64,000 bases of DNA from Raphanus sativus (GCF_000801105.2 NC_079519.1:15205828-15269827); one strand, 5' to 3'. Shown: positions 30,482-42,310, counted from the stretch's first letter. A program made the numbers and translations. Notes: generated by a model from the letters alone, not told the origin.

Positions 30482-32559
30482 AGAATCTTTCCAAGTTTCA
30501 TTTCTAGGTATGGATGCAAAGGAATGGGAAGAGGAGTATACAGACCGTGGTTTTGGACTTTGGACTTAGCCTGTTTGCAAGTGACACATCTTTCACAAGC
30601 TTTTTCTACATCTCTCCTCATATGTGGCCAATAGAAGTGATCTTGCATTACCTTCAGTGTCTTAGCCACGCCAAAATGTCCTCCAAGTCCACCTGCGTGA
30701 GCTTCCTTGACAAACAAATCTCTCAAAGAAGAGTTAGGCACACATAGTCTATTTACAAAGAAGAGAAAACCGTCATTCTTGAAGTATCTACCACGGCCAA
30801 ACTTCTCACAAGAAGCATATATATCTTTAAAATCAGAATCAGTGGCATATAAAGTTTTGATATGCTCAAATCCAAGTAATTTGTTTTCAAGAGTGTTCAA
30901 GAGAACATACCTTCGGGATAATGCATCAGTAACTATGTTTTCCTTACCTTTCTTGTACTTGATCACATAGGGAAAGGTTTCAATGAATTCAATCCATTTA
31001 GCATGTCTCTTGTTCAGTTTCTGTTGTCCCTTGAGATGCTTTAGAGACTCATGATCAGTGTGGATGACGAACTCCTTAGGCCAGAGATAGTGTTGCCAGG
31101 TTTGCAAGGCCCTCACAAGCGCATAGAGCTCTTTGTCATACGTTGGATAGTTCAGAGTAGCTCCTCCAAGCTTTTCACTAAAGAAAGCTATAGGTTTCTT
31201 TTCCTGCATAAGCACAGCTCCTACACCAATACCAGATGCATCACATTCTATTTCAAAAGTATTAGAAAAATCAGGAAGAGAAAGAACTGGTGAATTGGTG
31301 AGTTTCTTTTTCAAGGCTTGAAATTCTTCTTCTTCCACTTGTGTCCACTTGTACCCAACATTTTTCTTGATTACTTCAGTCAGTGGTGCAGCCAAAGTAC
31401 TAAAATCCTTGACAAATCTTCTATAAAAGCCGGCTAAACCATGGAAGCTTCTCACTTCACCAACTCTCTTTGGGCTTGGCCATTCTTTGATTGCCTTGAT
31501 CTTTTCCTCATCAACCTGGATACCTTCTGCACTCACAACAAAACCTATAAAAACAAGGTTATCTGCTCCAAAAGTACATTTCTTTAAGTTAGCAAACAAG
31601 GATTCCTTTCTAAGCACTTCTAAAACCTTCCTTAGATGCTCAACATGCTCATCCAAGTTCTTGCTGTAGATCAAAATGTCATCAAAGTAAACCACAACAA
31701 AATAACATATAAATTATCTAAGAACATGGTTCATTAACCTCATGAAAGTACTAGGTGCATTAGTCAGCCCAAATGGCATCACTAACCATTCATATAACCC
31801 ATGCTTCATTTTAAACGCAGTTTTCCATTCATCACCCTCTTTCATTCTAATTTGGTGATATCAACTTTTCAAATCAACCTTAGAACAGATGCTAGAACCA
31901 TGCAACTCATCAAGGATATCATCTAGTCTAGGAATGGGATGTCGATACTTTACAGTGATATTGTTGATGGCTCTCCAATCGACACACATTCCCCAGCTAC
32001 CATCTTTCTTTGGCACAGGTAAGACTGGAACTGCACATGGGCTCATGCTCTCACAGATATGACCCTTCTCCATAAAATTAGTGACTTGTTGTTGTAGTTC
32101 CTTGGTCTCCAGAGGACTGGTTCTATAGGCTGGTTTGTTTGGCAGCAAGGCTCCTAGTATGAAATCAATTTGATGTTCTATCCCTCTGATAGGTGGCGGT
32201 CCTTGTGGAGCTTCTTTTGGAAAAACATCTTTGAATTCCTGCAAAAGAATTTGTATCCTAGGAAGATCCTGCACTGGCTTTGTTATGTTTAAACATTCCT
32301 TAAAAACAAAAAGCAAGTGAGGTAAATAACTTCCCTTTGGTTGAAGCAATAGATTAGCCTGCTGCTTGGTATTAGATTCTGATGACGCTTTGTTCTTCTT
32401 CAAGGCTATCTGATCTAGATAAACTTCCTGCGGTGTCAAAGAAACCAAAACAGTCTTCTTTCCCTTGTACTCAAATGAGTATCTGTTTGTGAACCCATCA
32501 TGAAGAGTTCTTCTGTCGGATTGCCAAGGTCTTCTAAGCAGTATGTGTCCAGCATCCAT
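30472..32559 (-). pseudogene. Reverse transcriptase, RNase H and integrase zinc finger of the Gypsy element
   Basis: The upstream block 32559-31861 has the RT start (CVDWRAINNITVKYRHPIPR and DELHGSSICSKVDL) and ends at a stop. The next block resumes at the catalytic YFDDILIYS near 31690, followed by the thumb ([14 protein letters not shown]), RNase H ([36 protein letters not shown]) and the HHCC finger of integrase ([30 protein letters not shown]). At least two stops interrupt RT (after KVDLKS near 31861 and at about 31720), so no functional polyprotein can be made. Confidence 0.85.
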
Positions 32560-32562
32560 TGG

Positions 32563-32892
32563 TTAGACATCACACAGTATCTCTTCCTCATACTTCCCAA
32601 TAGACAATGGTACCTTTACTTGGTGCTTCACTTTTAGCTCTCCTTCGTCATTAAGCCATTGTAACTTGTAAGCTGTTGGCCTTTTTATGATCTTCAAACC
32701 AAGTTTTTCCACCATGGTATAACTTGCAAAATTGGTACAGCTTCCTCCATCAATAACCAAACTGCAAACCTTTCCTTGAACCATACAGCGAGTGTGAAAC
32801 AGATTCTCTCTCTGCTCATCTCCATCAGTCTTGGCTTGAAGATTCAGTGTTCTTCTAGTAACAAGTAACTCACCACGAGCTGGCACTTCCAC
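32563..32892 (-). pseudogene. Aspartic protease region of the Gypsy element
   Basis: The frame has the retropepsin motif LVIDGGSCTNF (Asp-Gly in place of the usual Asp-Ser/Thr-Gly), then VEKLGL. A stop at 32563-32565 separates it from the downstream block, which continues in the same frame. It would process the polyprotein in an intact copy. Confidence 0.72.
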
Positions 32893-32949
32893 CTTTTCTT
32901 CTTCAGACTCAGATACCTTTTCCTCAGATTCAATGTCACCATTTTCTCT

Positions 32950-33975
32950 GATGAGTATTACCCTTTTGTTGGAGCAGCTACTGGCATATTATACATATCC
33001 TTTACACTTCTAGCACTGGATGTCTCTGGTTTTAGATGCAGTGGCTACTTCCTTTCCTTTAATACTCTGTTCTTCTACTTTAGGCTTAGAGAAAGATTTG
33101 AATTCTCTGTTCTTTTCATCCTTCTGGTAGTGTGACTTGCTGGCTCCATAGCTAGACTTGTGACATCTTCTTTTCAGTTGCTGCTCAAACATAACAGCCT
33201 TGTGTAGAAGCTTATCCATCTCGATATAATGATGGACTTCAAGCATGTCCATGATGTCTCGGTTTAATCCACCTATTAATATGGCCATTGTTGCTTCTCT
33301 GTCTTCTTGTATGTCAACTCTCTGCATAAGAGTTTCCATCTCTTTGTAGTATTCTTCAACTGATATATTCCCTTGAGACAGTGTTCTGAGCTTGAAGTGC
33401 AGTTCTCTGTGGTAGTGAATTGGTATGCATCTCTTCCTCATGATCACCTTCATTTGATTCCAAGTTTCAACAGGAAAGTCTCCAGCCCGTCTTCTTGCTG
33501 TGACCAAGTTATCCCACCAACTTAGTGCATACTCTTTGAACTTAGTAGGAGCAAGCTTCAGTTTGTACTCTTGAGTGTAGTCTCTGCAATTGAACACAAG
33601 TTCAATCTTCTTCTGGATCAGCAGTGCCTTTAAACTCAGGAATCTTTAGTTTCAAACCACCCAAAGGATCATTGGCTTGTGGCCTTTCTTCTTGAGCACG
33701 GCCTCTTCTTCTGGTGCCATTGGATCTGTGGGAGTGATCATAATAGCTCTCTGATGCAGTCATTCTGTACTTGCAACCTCTACTCTGTGGAATTCCAGTT
33801 TCTGATCCATCATAGCATACATCTGTGCCATCAAAGCTTCCATCTGGAGTTTATCTGTCACAACGTGTTGCCTTCTTCCCCCATGGTTCCTGACAGATTT
33901 CAAATCACAAAACCAGTAAAGAAGATCACAGAAACATGATATAACTGAAAATACAAAAACTGAAACAGATTCCAA
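32950..33975 (-). pseudogene. Gag of the Gypsy element
   Basis: The gag core (33597-33010) has ALSWWDNLVTARR, the helix pair around ISVEEYYKEMETLMQRV and ATMAILIGGLNRDI. The zinc knuckle follows at about 33010-32960 but is ruined: a stop sits between its first two Cys and the His position is lost. The N-terminal part near 33975-33760 is in another frame. Confidence 0.75.
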
Positions 33976-34179
33976 ATTTTTATGAAGAACCCTAATTCTT
34001 TTTTATGCAATTTCGAAATTCTGATCAGATTATTAGCAATTTCAACACTTGTTCTAGGTAGATCTGACAATAATAAACAAGTTTTTAACAAGATTCAAAC
34101 TTTAGAATAGATCTGAGAACAGAATATGAAAAGTCTAAAAGTTGCAGAAACATAAAAACACAACCTGATGATAGAGATC

Positions 34180-34194
34180 TATTCTGATACCACT
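34180..34194 (-). other. Primer-binding site of the Gypsy element
   Basis: On the minus strand AGTGGTATCAGAATA directly follows the LTR edge at 34195. TGGTATCAGA is complementary to the 3' end of plant initiator Met tRNA, the usual primer for such elements. Confidence 0.75.
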
Positions 34195-34740
34195 TGATAT
34201 GATCCTTTGTGAAAGGATCACGTCCCTGACTGTTCTCCAACGTATTGTGATGATGAAACAAGATGTGGATTGAGTGATACTTCTAAGAGTTGCGGAATGA
34301 CTCTTGGACTATCAAATGTTTGCTTGCAAGGTAAGGATCAAGGATCCGAGTAACACTTAGACAAGCTTTGATCAAACCAGATTCATAGATAATTTTTAAA
34401 AGAAAAGAGTTTGATGATTTTATTAAGGAATTTCGTCCATAATATATAGGGAAGAAGTCTGTAAATGCACAGCTTCTTGGAAACACACAAAATACATAAA
34501 ACTAAGGCTCCCTTGAAAACATAGACTAGAAAATAAGAGAAATGGCATGGTTTCTTCAATAGGCTCATGTGTAGTGATGTGTCCAAGCCTCATTAAAAAC
34601 CTTGTTTGGAAAACCCAATGAGACAAAACCAAACCAAGGAAAACAGTGCAAGTCACAACACCTCTCTTGATGAATGTCTTAAACGGCTTGAATAACAACC
34701 AGAGTAGTTGGATAAGCACACACTAGACTGCCCTGGATAG
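34195..34740 (-). mobile_element. 5' LTR of the Gypsy element
   Basis: Starts TGATATGATC beside the primer site and ends near GGATAG at 34740, where it stops matching the other LTR. The following TGAAT resembles GGAAT left of the element (28886-28890), a possible degraded 5-base target duplication. Four bases or so further on, the T1 LTR begins. Confidence 0.7.
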
Positions 34741-34859
34741 TGAATAATGTTGGGGTCAAAAACGGTTACCTCAAAATCAACGGCTAAGATTATTTTTCGC
34801 AAAACAATCAATCACTGAAAGGAAAAATGGAAGCAAAACAAGCACGACCACACAATAGC

Positions 34860-34996
34860 CCAGGGCGCCGGCGGCCAGACCCGAGCCACGGCCCCGGGCG
34901 CCGGCAGCCAGACCGACGTCATGGCCCCGGTGCCGGCGGCCAGACCCGCGTCGCGGCTCCGGGCACCGGCGGCCAGACCCGTGTTGTGGGCCCCGG
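34860..34996. repeat. GC-rich minisatellite in the T1 5' LTR (left part)
   Basis: About four units on the theme GGGCGCCGGCGGCCAGACC with a variable GACGTCATGG or GAGCCACGG linker. It continues after element A at 37710-37890 and recurs in the 3' LTR at 45475-45700. Confidence 0.85.
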
Positions 34997-35736
34997 TGAT
35001 AGACCCAAAATCGGGAGGATGGCTTTGGCCGGATGTTGGATATAAACTGAGAAGGCGAAGGCACTTCTGGAACTGGAATGGAATGAATGGATCGTCAAGA
35101 GGTGAAGAATGACTCTTGATATACCCTCGGTCTAATTCTAACCACCAAAGAACGGATGTAGTGCGTTGGCTAACCACCAAATAACACACAAAGATGATTG
35201 GCTGACCACCAAATCAACAAGCCGGTTCACACCGATGAATTAGCTAAGAACTCTCTCTCTCTCACTTAGAGAATAGAAACAAAAATTAAACCAAAATGAA
35301 CTGATTTTATTCATGAATGAGACTACATATTTATAGTATTTTGTAGTCAAAGAAATAAATACATTTGTGGGGGAAAACAATGCATAGAAAATGAAAACAT
35401 TGACTAGAATGTGATAAATGAGTCAAAGTGCAGAAACTGATGAAGTCTGGTCAATGTTGGCGAATTTGAGGAAGACTGGTCAAAGAAGACCCTTCTGCTA
35501 CTGTCCAGGTTCATCCGAAGCTGCTGGTTCTGTGGCTGGACAAATGAGGGCTGATCCATGCGGGCTTTCACTCTGGAAGTCCACGGGTCGATACGGTGAA
35601 AGGCACGATCGGTTGGACGGTATGATCGGCACGAACTGATGGTAAAACCTCGGTTGGGTCGAGCTGGTTGACAAGATTGCCACCTTGGGCCGTGTCCATG
35701 ACCTGAACAGGTCGATGCTCGATTTTGGTTCTATCA
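34997..35736 (-). mobile_element. 3' LTR of element A (740 bp)
   Basis: Same length as its partner. Visible differences from 36970-37709 are scattered substitutions (for example 35022, 35105, 35112) with balancing indels, so insertion is fairly recent but not new. It includes an (AT)CTCTCTCTCT tract near 35250 and the segment TTTATTCATGAATGAGACTA. Confidence 0.85.
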
Positions 35737-36540
35737 TACTCTCCCTCTTCAAAAAGATTTGTCCTCAAATCTGGAACATTAAAAGGAAAAGGGGTATAAG
35801 CAAAATAATCATAATCAATACATTGCTCACCTTGGGTTTGGTCCGGCTCTTGAATGGACGAAGATCCTTCTTGGTTTGTTTGATAACCATGGTTTTGCTC
35901 TCCATCTGACCTTTCCTTTGGTTCATGTGGGTAGTCATCGAAAATTGGCAAAGGATCTTTCTTTTCTGGCTCGGTTTCAACTTTCTCCAAAGTCATCAAC
36001 GATTTCTGTTTTTGGCACTTGTTGGCATAATGGCCGACCTTATGGAATTTGAAGTACCTGGTAGAAAGAGCCTTGCTTGTGGGTTTCGCAGCTTTGCTTT
36101 TATCAAAAGAAATATCACTAGTTTTCAAATCAGAATTTGAAAGATAAGAAGACTTACATTGCTGTTTTGGTGCTGAAGAATTGTTGGCGTTTTCCTTCCT
36201 TTTGAGTTGCCAGACAGTATGAATCGCCTTATGCAACATCTTCTCCAAACTGGCATAAGTCTGAATCTCATTATGATCAAACACATTAGGCTGCTTCTCT
36301 TGGTTTTGGTGAAGGGACGATCACCACTTCTGACCCACTTCTCATCATCGGACCTGTTTTGTCTCTTCCTTTGTTTCTGCACAAAATCAAACCTATTAGC
36401 AGCAAACTGTTTCTTATTTCTAAAAATTAATTGCTCTTTTTCCGAAACAGTTTTAAAAGGAAAGAAGATATCATCTTGTAGTGGTTTTGATTTCTTGAGA
36501 AGTCCAAACATCCTGAAACACTTAACAAACGTTAACACAT
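35737..36540 (-). pseudogene. Decayed gag-like region of element A
   Basis: The frame 36284-35568 has MLHKAIHTVWQLKRKE, then a zinc-knuckle relic in which the first Cys are lost (RYFKFHKVGHYANKCQ, where CFKCHKVGHYANKC would be expected), and an acidic C-terminus running into the LTR (FEEGEYDRTKIEHRP). An overlapping frame (36538-36125) carries the N-terminal part, so a frameshift lies near 36280. No protease, RT or integrase is present. Confidence 0.7.
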
Positions 36541-36953
36541 AAAAATCCTCACACTCTCAAAGTGTTTAGCTCACGATTTTTAGGTGATCACTCAGAGTTC
36601 TTTTACTGGTCCAAATGATGATAGGCAGTCAAAATTCAGCAATCAAAAACCCAAAACAAACTTTGTGGAAAAAGAAAAGAAATGAAGAGATTTTTTTTGT
36701 GTGGATCCGCCTTAACTGTCCTAAGGCCGGATTTCTCCTCGGCCAGCAGGCTTTCTCTTCCACCACTCCCTCTGGATTTCTTCAGAAGTGATTCAAACCA
36801 AAACTTTTACTTTTTTACTTTTCTTTTTATCGATTTTTTTATATGGCGATCACAAGGGAGTAAAGGAACAGCCCGGATCCAAAAAGAAATAAGAAAAGAA
36901 AATGATGAAGAGATGAGAAGGTGAAAAGAAGATAGAAAACAAACCAGCCAAAG

Positions 36954-36967
36954 TGGCTCTGATACCA
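36954..36967 (-). other. Primer-binding site of element A
   Basis: On the minus strand TGGTATCAGAGCCA, complementary to initiator Met tRNA, two bases from the LTR edge at 36970. It fixes the orientation of the element. Confidence 0.85.
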
Positions 36968-36969
36968 AA

Positions 36970-37709
36970 TGATAGACCCAAAATCGGGAGGATGGCTTTG
37001 GCCGGGTGTTGGATATAAACCGAGAAGGCGAAGGCACTTCTGTAACTGGAATGGAATGAATGGATCGTCAAGAGGTGCGGAATGACTCTTGATATACCCT
37101 CGGTCTAAGGCTAACCACCAAAGAACTGATGTAGTGCATTGGCTAACCACCAAATAACACACAAAGATGATTGGCTGACCACCAAATCAACAAGCCGGTT
37201 AACACCGATGAACTAGCTAAGAACTCTCTCTCTCTCACTCAAAGAATATAAACAAAAATGAAACCAAAATGAACTGATTTTATTCACGAATGAGACTACA
37301 TATTTATAGTACTTTGTTGTCAAAGAAATAAATACATTTGTGGGGAAAACAATGCATAGAAAATGAAAACATTGACTAGAATGTGATAAATGAGTCAAAG
37401 TGCGGAAACTGATGAAGTATGGTCAATGTTGGCGAATTTGAGGAAGACTGGTCAAAGAAGACCCTTCGGCTATTGTCCAAGTTCATCCGAACCTACTGGT
37501 TCTGTGGCTGGACGAACAAGGTCTGATCCATGCGGTTTTTCACTCTTGAAGTCCACGGGTCGATACGGTGAAAGACACGATCGGTTTGGATGGTTAGATC
37601 GGCACGAACTGATGGTAAAACCTCGGTTGGGTCAAGCTGGTTGACAAGATTGCCACCTTGGGCCGTGTCCATGACCCGAACAGCTCGATGCTCGATTTTG
37701 GTTCTATCA
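36970..37709 (-). mobile_element. 5' LTR of element A (740 bp)
   Basis: Begins TGATAGACCC and ends TTCTATCA. Its right edge touches the CCCGG target duplication. Confidence 0.85.
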
Positions 37710-38454
37710 CCCGGGCGTCGGCGGCCAGACTAATGTCGTGGCCCCGGGCGCCGGCAGCCAGACCCGTGTCGCCCCGGGCGCCGGCGGTCAGACCGACGTC
37801 ATGGCCCTGGGCGCCCGCGGCCAGACCCGTGTCACCGCCCCGGGCGCCGGAGGCCAGACCCATGTCGCGGCCCTGGGCGCCGGGATGCGGGTCGTTCGGC
37901 AAGTGCAGACAATTCCTCGTGAAACCATCCCGTCGCTAGTCCAATCCCATACTTTGCATCCTTGCTCGAAGCCTCGCAGTTAGAATCTTTTAAATCGTTA
38001 ATCTAAAACTCCCGTTTCATTTTGATCGGAATCATCGGGAAAGTTTTGGAAAACCACGAAAGGTTCGGTTGACGGATATATTTAATTCATCGTATAAGAC
38101 GATGACGGTTATCTTGAAACACCAATCATCTCAACTATACAAGGAATTGATGATCTTTCGTAAGATCGACATCGTGACAAGAGTACTTTCTCGGAAAAAT
38201 CGTAAAAACGTTGAAGGTCTAAAGAACGGTCCGAAAAGGCCCAAACATGACCGAACGGCCCGTTTACAATTTCTTAAAATCAAATTCGAGATAAGTATGA
38301 CGGTTTGTGTTTATCTTTACGTAACAAGATAAATGTCAAGTTTCCCGAAGATGAATGTCAAGTTTCCCGACAAACATGAAGATCGACCAAAATGGAAAAA
38401 GCCCGATTCGCGACAAATCTGGCCCAAAGGGAAGATAGACCGACCTAGGAGGAG

Positions 38455-38462
38455 TATATAAA
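38455..38462 (+). promoter_or_regulatory. TATA box of the T1 5' LTR
   Basis: GGAGTATATAAAG in the same relative position as in the Z LTR (59405) and, inverted, in the array LTRs. Transcription would be expected to start some 30 bases downstream, at about 38485-38495, where CATCAGAGCAAATC begins. Confidence 0.65.
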
Positions 38463-38831
38463 GAAGCTTGGGGCAAGACGCAGAGTCATCAGAGCAAATC
38501 TGATATTATAGAGAATTCTTGTTAGCTTAGAGAACTTAGGGCTTAGGTGGTTAGACTAGCAAGGCAAGGCTTAGGACGGTTTGCTGCCTGTGGCTCTATC
38601 TTTTCTGTCATAGCATATCTCTTCTATGCTTTCAGAGAAATTTTGTATTCATATCATTTAATCAATAAAACGCCTCCAAGCGACTTTTTATTTAAGATTT
38701 GTCATCTGTCTTTCTTTTTCGATTTTGTGTGGTTACGCAGAGAATCCGGACCTTCAGGGAAAGTCGGCTTATCTTGACCTTCCTACGTATTTTACTTACT
38801 AAAATCGACAGTGCGAATTTCGGTTCCCACA

Positions 38832-38850
38832 GTTTGGTGCTGGAAGGAGG
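38832..38850 (+). other. Primer-binding-like site of T1
   Basis: GTTTGGTGCTGGAAGGAGG directly follows the LTR end at 38831. The same site reads TTTGGCGCTAGAAGGAGG in the array element. I could not assign the tRNA with confidence. Confidence 0.6.
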
Positions 38851-38869
38851 GGGGTCGGATCGAGCAACG

Positions 38870-39303
38870 GCTTGTCAAGCCAAACCTCGTGACAACCTCC
38901 TCGTAATCAAACTCACAATTCAGGACATCGACATAGCAAGATTATTGGTCTACACCGGATGCTCAGCCAATATTATCTATAAAAGCACCCTCGAGAGAAT
39001 GGAGATCGATCTAAGCACTATCACAGACGATCCCAGTCAAGTAGTCGGACTCTCAGGAAACACTACAATGACCCTTGGCTCGATTGATCTTTCAGTCAAA
39101 GCCGGGAGCATCACCAAAACTGTGGAATTCCTGGTGGTCGATGGTCCGACAGCGTATAACGCGATCGTCGGAACTCCATGGTTGAATTCCATGCCAGCGA
39201 TTGCCTCAACATTCCACCTATGCCTCAAGTTTTCGACTCCCTTCGGGGTCAAACAATACAAGGGGATCGTGAAGTATCGCAAGTCTGCCTCGCCGCTGGG
39301 TTA
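38870..39303 (+). pseudogene. Aspartic protease of T1
   Basis: Starts only about 20 bases after the primer site, so gag and the linker are deleted. The domain has LVIKLTIQDIDIARLLV, then VYTGCSANIIY where the catalytic motif should be V-D-T-G-x-S/A-A: the catalytic Asp has become Tyr. It continues with FLVVDGPTAYNAIVGTPWL, a typical Tat protease end. A stop at about 39301 ends the frame. Confidence 0.82.
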
Positions 39304-39364
39304 AGACAAAAAAGCTCCGAGATCGAAACCCCCCCGGAAAAAGCAAACGGTTCACGAACCAGCA

Positions 39365-40922
39365 TTGCGAGACTCTCTGGAGGTCTCTTGGCAGTCGCAA
39401 AGAGCTGAAGCCCTAGAAGGGAAGCGTGAACCCACCTGTGAGCCGGTAATCTCGATCTGCCTCGACGAGTCTTACCCCGAGCGATGCGTCGAAATTGGAG
39501 CCAATCTCCGCGAACCGTTAAAAGCAGAGCTCATAGCGTGTCTCAAGAAGAACCTCAATACGTTCGCTTGGACCGCATAAGATATGCCGGGAATCGACAT
39601 CAGCATAACATGTCATGAACTTAACATCGACCCGACTCACAAACCCGTTAAACAAAAGAGACGAAAGCTGGGACCCGAACGTGCCACTGCAGTCAATGAA
39701 GAAGTCGAAAAACTCCTCAAAGTAGGGTCGCTAACATAAGTTAGATATCCCGACTGGCTTGCCAATCCCGTCGTAGTCAAAAAGAAAAACGGCAAGTGCG
39801 AGTATGCATCGACTTTACTGATCTCAACAAGGCATGTCCAAAAGACTGTTTCCCGCTTCCATATATCGACCGACTGGTCGAAGCAACCACATGAAACAAG
39901 CTCTTATGGACGCTTTCTCCGGTTACAATCAGATCATGATGAACCCCGACGATCGTGTAAAAACCGCATTTATCACCGATCACGGAACGTATTGCTACAA
40001 GGTAATGCCGTTCGGCCTTAATAACGCTGGTGCCACATATCAGCGGATCGCCAACCAGATGTTTTCCGAACAACTCGGAAAAAGTATGGAAGTGTACGTC
40101 GATGATATGCTCGTAAAATCCCTTGATGAACGTGATCATATAACTCACCTAGAAGAGTGTTTCGCAAGGCTGAACCAACATAACATGAAACTCAACCCGG
40201 CAAAATACATGTTCGTGGTAGCATCGGGAGAGTTCCTCGGTTACCTCATGACATTTCGCGGGATAGAGGCCAACCCTAAACAAATCGACGCACTGATAGA
40301 GATGGTCTCCCCGAGAACCAAACGAGAGGTCCAAAGATTAATTGGAAGAGTTGCAGCCTTGAATCGTTTCATCTCGCGCTCCACGGATAAGTGCCTTCCA
40401 TTTTACGAAACGTTGAAGGGAAATAAAAAGTTCGAGTGGTCGGAGAAGTGTGAGAAGGCTTTCCAACAGCTAAAACATTACCTGGCCACTCCTCCCGTTC
40501 TTGCAAAACCCGTAGAAGGCGAACCTTTATTTCTCTACATCACGGTCTCCGCATCGGCAGTCAGTGGTGTCTTGATACGAGAAGAATGCGGGGAACAAAA
40601 ACCACTCTTTTACGTAAGCAAGACACTACTAGATGCGGAAACTCGATACCCATTGATGGAAAAATTGGCATTCGCTGTCATAACGTCGGCAAGAAAGCTG
40701 AGACCGTATTTTCAGTCTCATACCATAGTGGTTCTCACCACATTCCCCTTGAGGACGATTCTGCACAGCCCAAGCCAGTCCGGCAGACTTGCAAAATGGA
40801 TGATCGAATTAAGTGAGTACGACGTTGAACATCGCTCAAGGACTTGCGCGAAATCACAAGTACTTGCAGATTTCTTGGTAGAGTTACCCACGGGAGACAT
40901 AACCAACAAAGAACCGAATTAG
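39365..40922 (+). pseudogene. Reverse transcriptase and RNase H of T1
   Basis: The linker and RT N-terminus (39365-39830) are split among frames. The main open block 39834-40922 has MDAFSGYNQIMM, GTYCYKVMPFGLNNAGATYQ, the catalytic VYVDDMLVKS, LNPAKYMFVV, LIGRVAALNRFISRS and the first RNase H (FLYITVSASAVSGVLI, in which the first catalytic Asp is replaced; PLMEKLAFAV; WMIELSEYDVEHRSR). The RT active-site YVDD is intact, but the N-terminal breaks and missing gag make the copy inactive. Confidence 0.85.
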
Positions 40923-41452
40923 ACCTGGGTCCTTCACGTCGACAGATCGTCGTCTAAACAAGGATCCGGGATTGGGATTCGACTCACCTCACCCACCGGA
41001 GAAATCCTAGAGCAGTCATTCCGTTTGGATTTTTACGCATCAAATAATGAGTCAGAGTACGAAGCGCTTGTCGCAGGCTTGCGGCTCGCCCATGGACTAA
41101 AAATCCTAACATTCACGCTTACTACGACTCTCAGTTAGTCGCAAACCAATACAGCGGAGAATACGAAGCATGGGATGAGAGGATGGAGGCATATCTAAAA
41201 CTCGTCCAGGACTTGGCTCGTGACTTCGACCAGTTTGCCCTCACCAGGATTCCTCGTTCGGAAAATGTCCAGGCCGATGCCTTAGCCGCCCTCGCCTCAA
41301 GCTCAGACCCAAGACTCAAAAGGATAATCCCCGTCGAATTCATAGAACACCCGAGCATCGGACCACCAGTGGTCATCAATCTGATCAGGGCGCAGATTGA
41401 AGATGCGGAAGAAAACAAAGATCAGCTGGAAGAAGATGCAGATAAAACCTAG
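40923..41452 (+). pseudogene. Second (archaeal-type) RNase H of T1
   Basis: After a stop at 40920-40922 the frame continues with VLHVDRSSSKQGSGIGI, then NESEYEALVAGLRLAHGLKI, a frame change near 41115, and ALTRIPRSENVQADALAALA. This second RNase H is a known hallmark of the Tat lineage. The Gly after the first Asp is changed to Arg. Confidence 0.78.
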
Positions 41453-42310
41453 TACGGCTGCGACAACCCTTGGTTAGAACCCATTCGAGCCTATATTGTG
41501 GACGGGACTTTTTCCGCTGAGAAATGGGCGGCCTGAAAGGTGAAAACCCAAGCAGCGCGGTACGTCACGATAGAGGGTGAAATTTATAAGTGGTGTTTTC
41601 CCGCCCGCTCATGACATGCGCGGAAGGAGAAAATGCGAGAAAAATCATGGAATAGGTCCATTCCGGATCATGCGGAAATCACTCCGGCGGAAGATCTCTC
41701 GCAATCAAAATAAAACGCAATGGTTATTATTGGCCAACTATGATCAAAGATTGCAAGAAATTCGCGCGGAAATGCGAGAAGTGCCAAAGGCACGCTCCAA
41801 CGATTCGCCAACCCGCAGAGATCCTCTCCTCTATCTAGTCCCCGTATCCCTTCATGCGAGGGTCCATGGACATTGTCAGACCTTTACACAAATCAAAGCA
41901 GAAACGTTTCCTCCTAGTCCTCACGGATTTCTTTTCGAAATGAATAGAAGCAGAATCCTACACAAGTATCAAAGACGCACAAGTCGAGAACTTCGTCTGG
42001 AAAAACATCATAACTAGACATGGCGTCCCATACGAATCGTAACGGACAACGGATCTCAGTTTATTTCTACCCGATTCGAAGCATTCAGCGAGAAATGGAA
42101 AATACGACTTAACAAGTCAACTCCTAGGTATCCACAATGCAACGGACAGGCGGAAACTATAAACAAAACCGTCCTAAACAGATTTAAAAAGCGCTTAGAA
42201 GCCAAAAAGGGGCGATGGGCAGAAGAATTCGAAGGGTTCTCTGGTCACTTAGAACCACCCCGAGACGAGCAACAATAGAAACACCCTTCGCCTTCGTTGA
42301 CAGGACATAA
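41453..42310 (+). pseudogene. Integrase N-terminal and catalytic parts of T1, heavily broken
   Basis: Pieces in all three frames carry the expected order: an HHCC-type finger with a [17 protein letters not shown] stretch (about 41755-41795), a first Asp region (LVLTDFFSK, about 41910-41940), a second Asp region (IVTDNGSQF, about 42035-42062) and the Glu region (NGQAETINKTVL, about 42135-42172). There are many stops and shifts between them. Confidence 0.75.

Larger units (their letters stand above)
28891..34740 (-). mobile_element. Ty3/Gypsy element inserted in satellite (CRM-like, tentative)
   Basis: Two LTRs (about 28891-29466 and 34195-34740) enclose gag, protease, RT, RNase H and integrase on the minus strand. 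A primer-binding site with TGGTATCAGAA (initiator Met tRNA type) lies at 34182-34192 beside the right LTR. The edges facing satellite and primer site both read TGATATGATC. The opposite LTR edge is less certain. The CRM assignment is inference from insertion into satellite, the integrase sequence style and a pol frame that runs about 60 bases into the LTR. Stops and frameshifts make it inactive. Confidence 0.78.
34997..37709 (-). mobile_element. Non-autonomous LTR retrotransposon A (2713 bp) nested in the T1 LTR
   Basis: Two 740-bp LTRs (34997-35736 and 36970-37709) begin TGATAGACCC and end TTCTATCA, and are very similar to each other. A perfect 5-bp target duplication CCCGG flanks it (34992-34996 and 37710-37714). 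On the minus strand the primer-binding site TGGTATCAGAGCCA (36954-36967) adjoins the right LTR and a purine tract GAAGAGGGAGAGTA adjoins the left LTR. The 1.2-kb interior has only a decayed gag-like region. It resembles element B at 62093-64000. Confidence 0.92.
34748..38831 (+). mobile_element. 5' LTR of T1, split by element A
   Basis: The two parts are 34748-34996 and 37710-38831, about 1366 bases once the duplicated CCCGG is counted once. The GC-rich minisatellite (CCGGGCGCCGGCGGCCAGAC theme, roughly 33-base units) occupies about 34860-34996 and 37710-37890, exactly where element A inserted. A TATA box (GGAGTATATAAAG) is at 38455-38462. Confidence 0.82.

Noticed and set aside
34777..35189. 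Pro/Ala/Gly-rich frames near the T1 5' LTR (also 37594-37983 and 45426-45715)
   Set aside because: They run through the T1 minisatellite and the start of element A; composition is set by the repeat.
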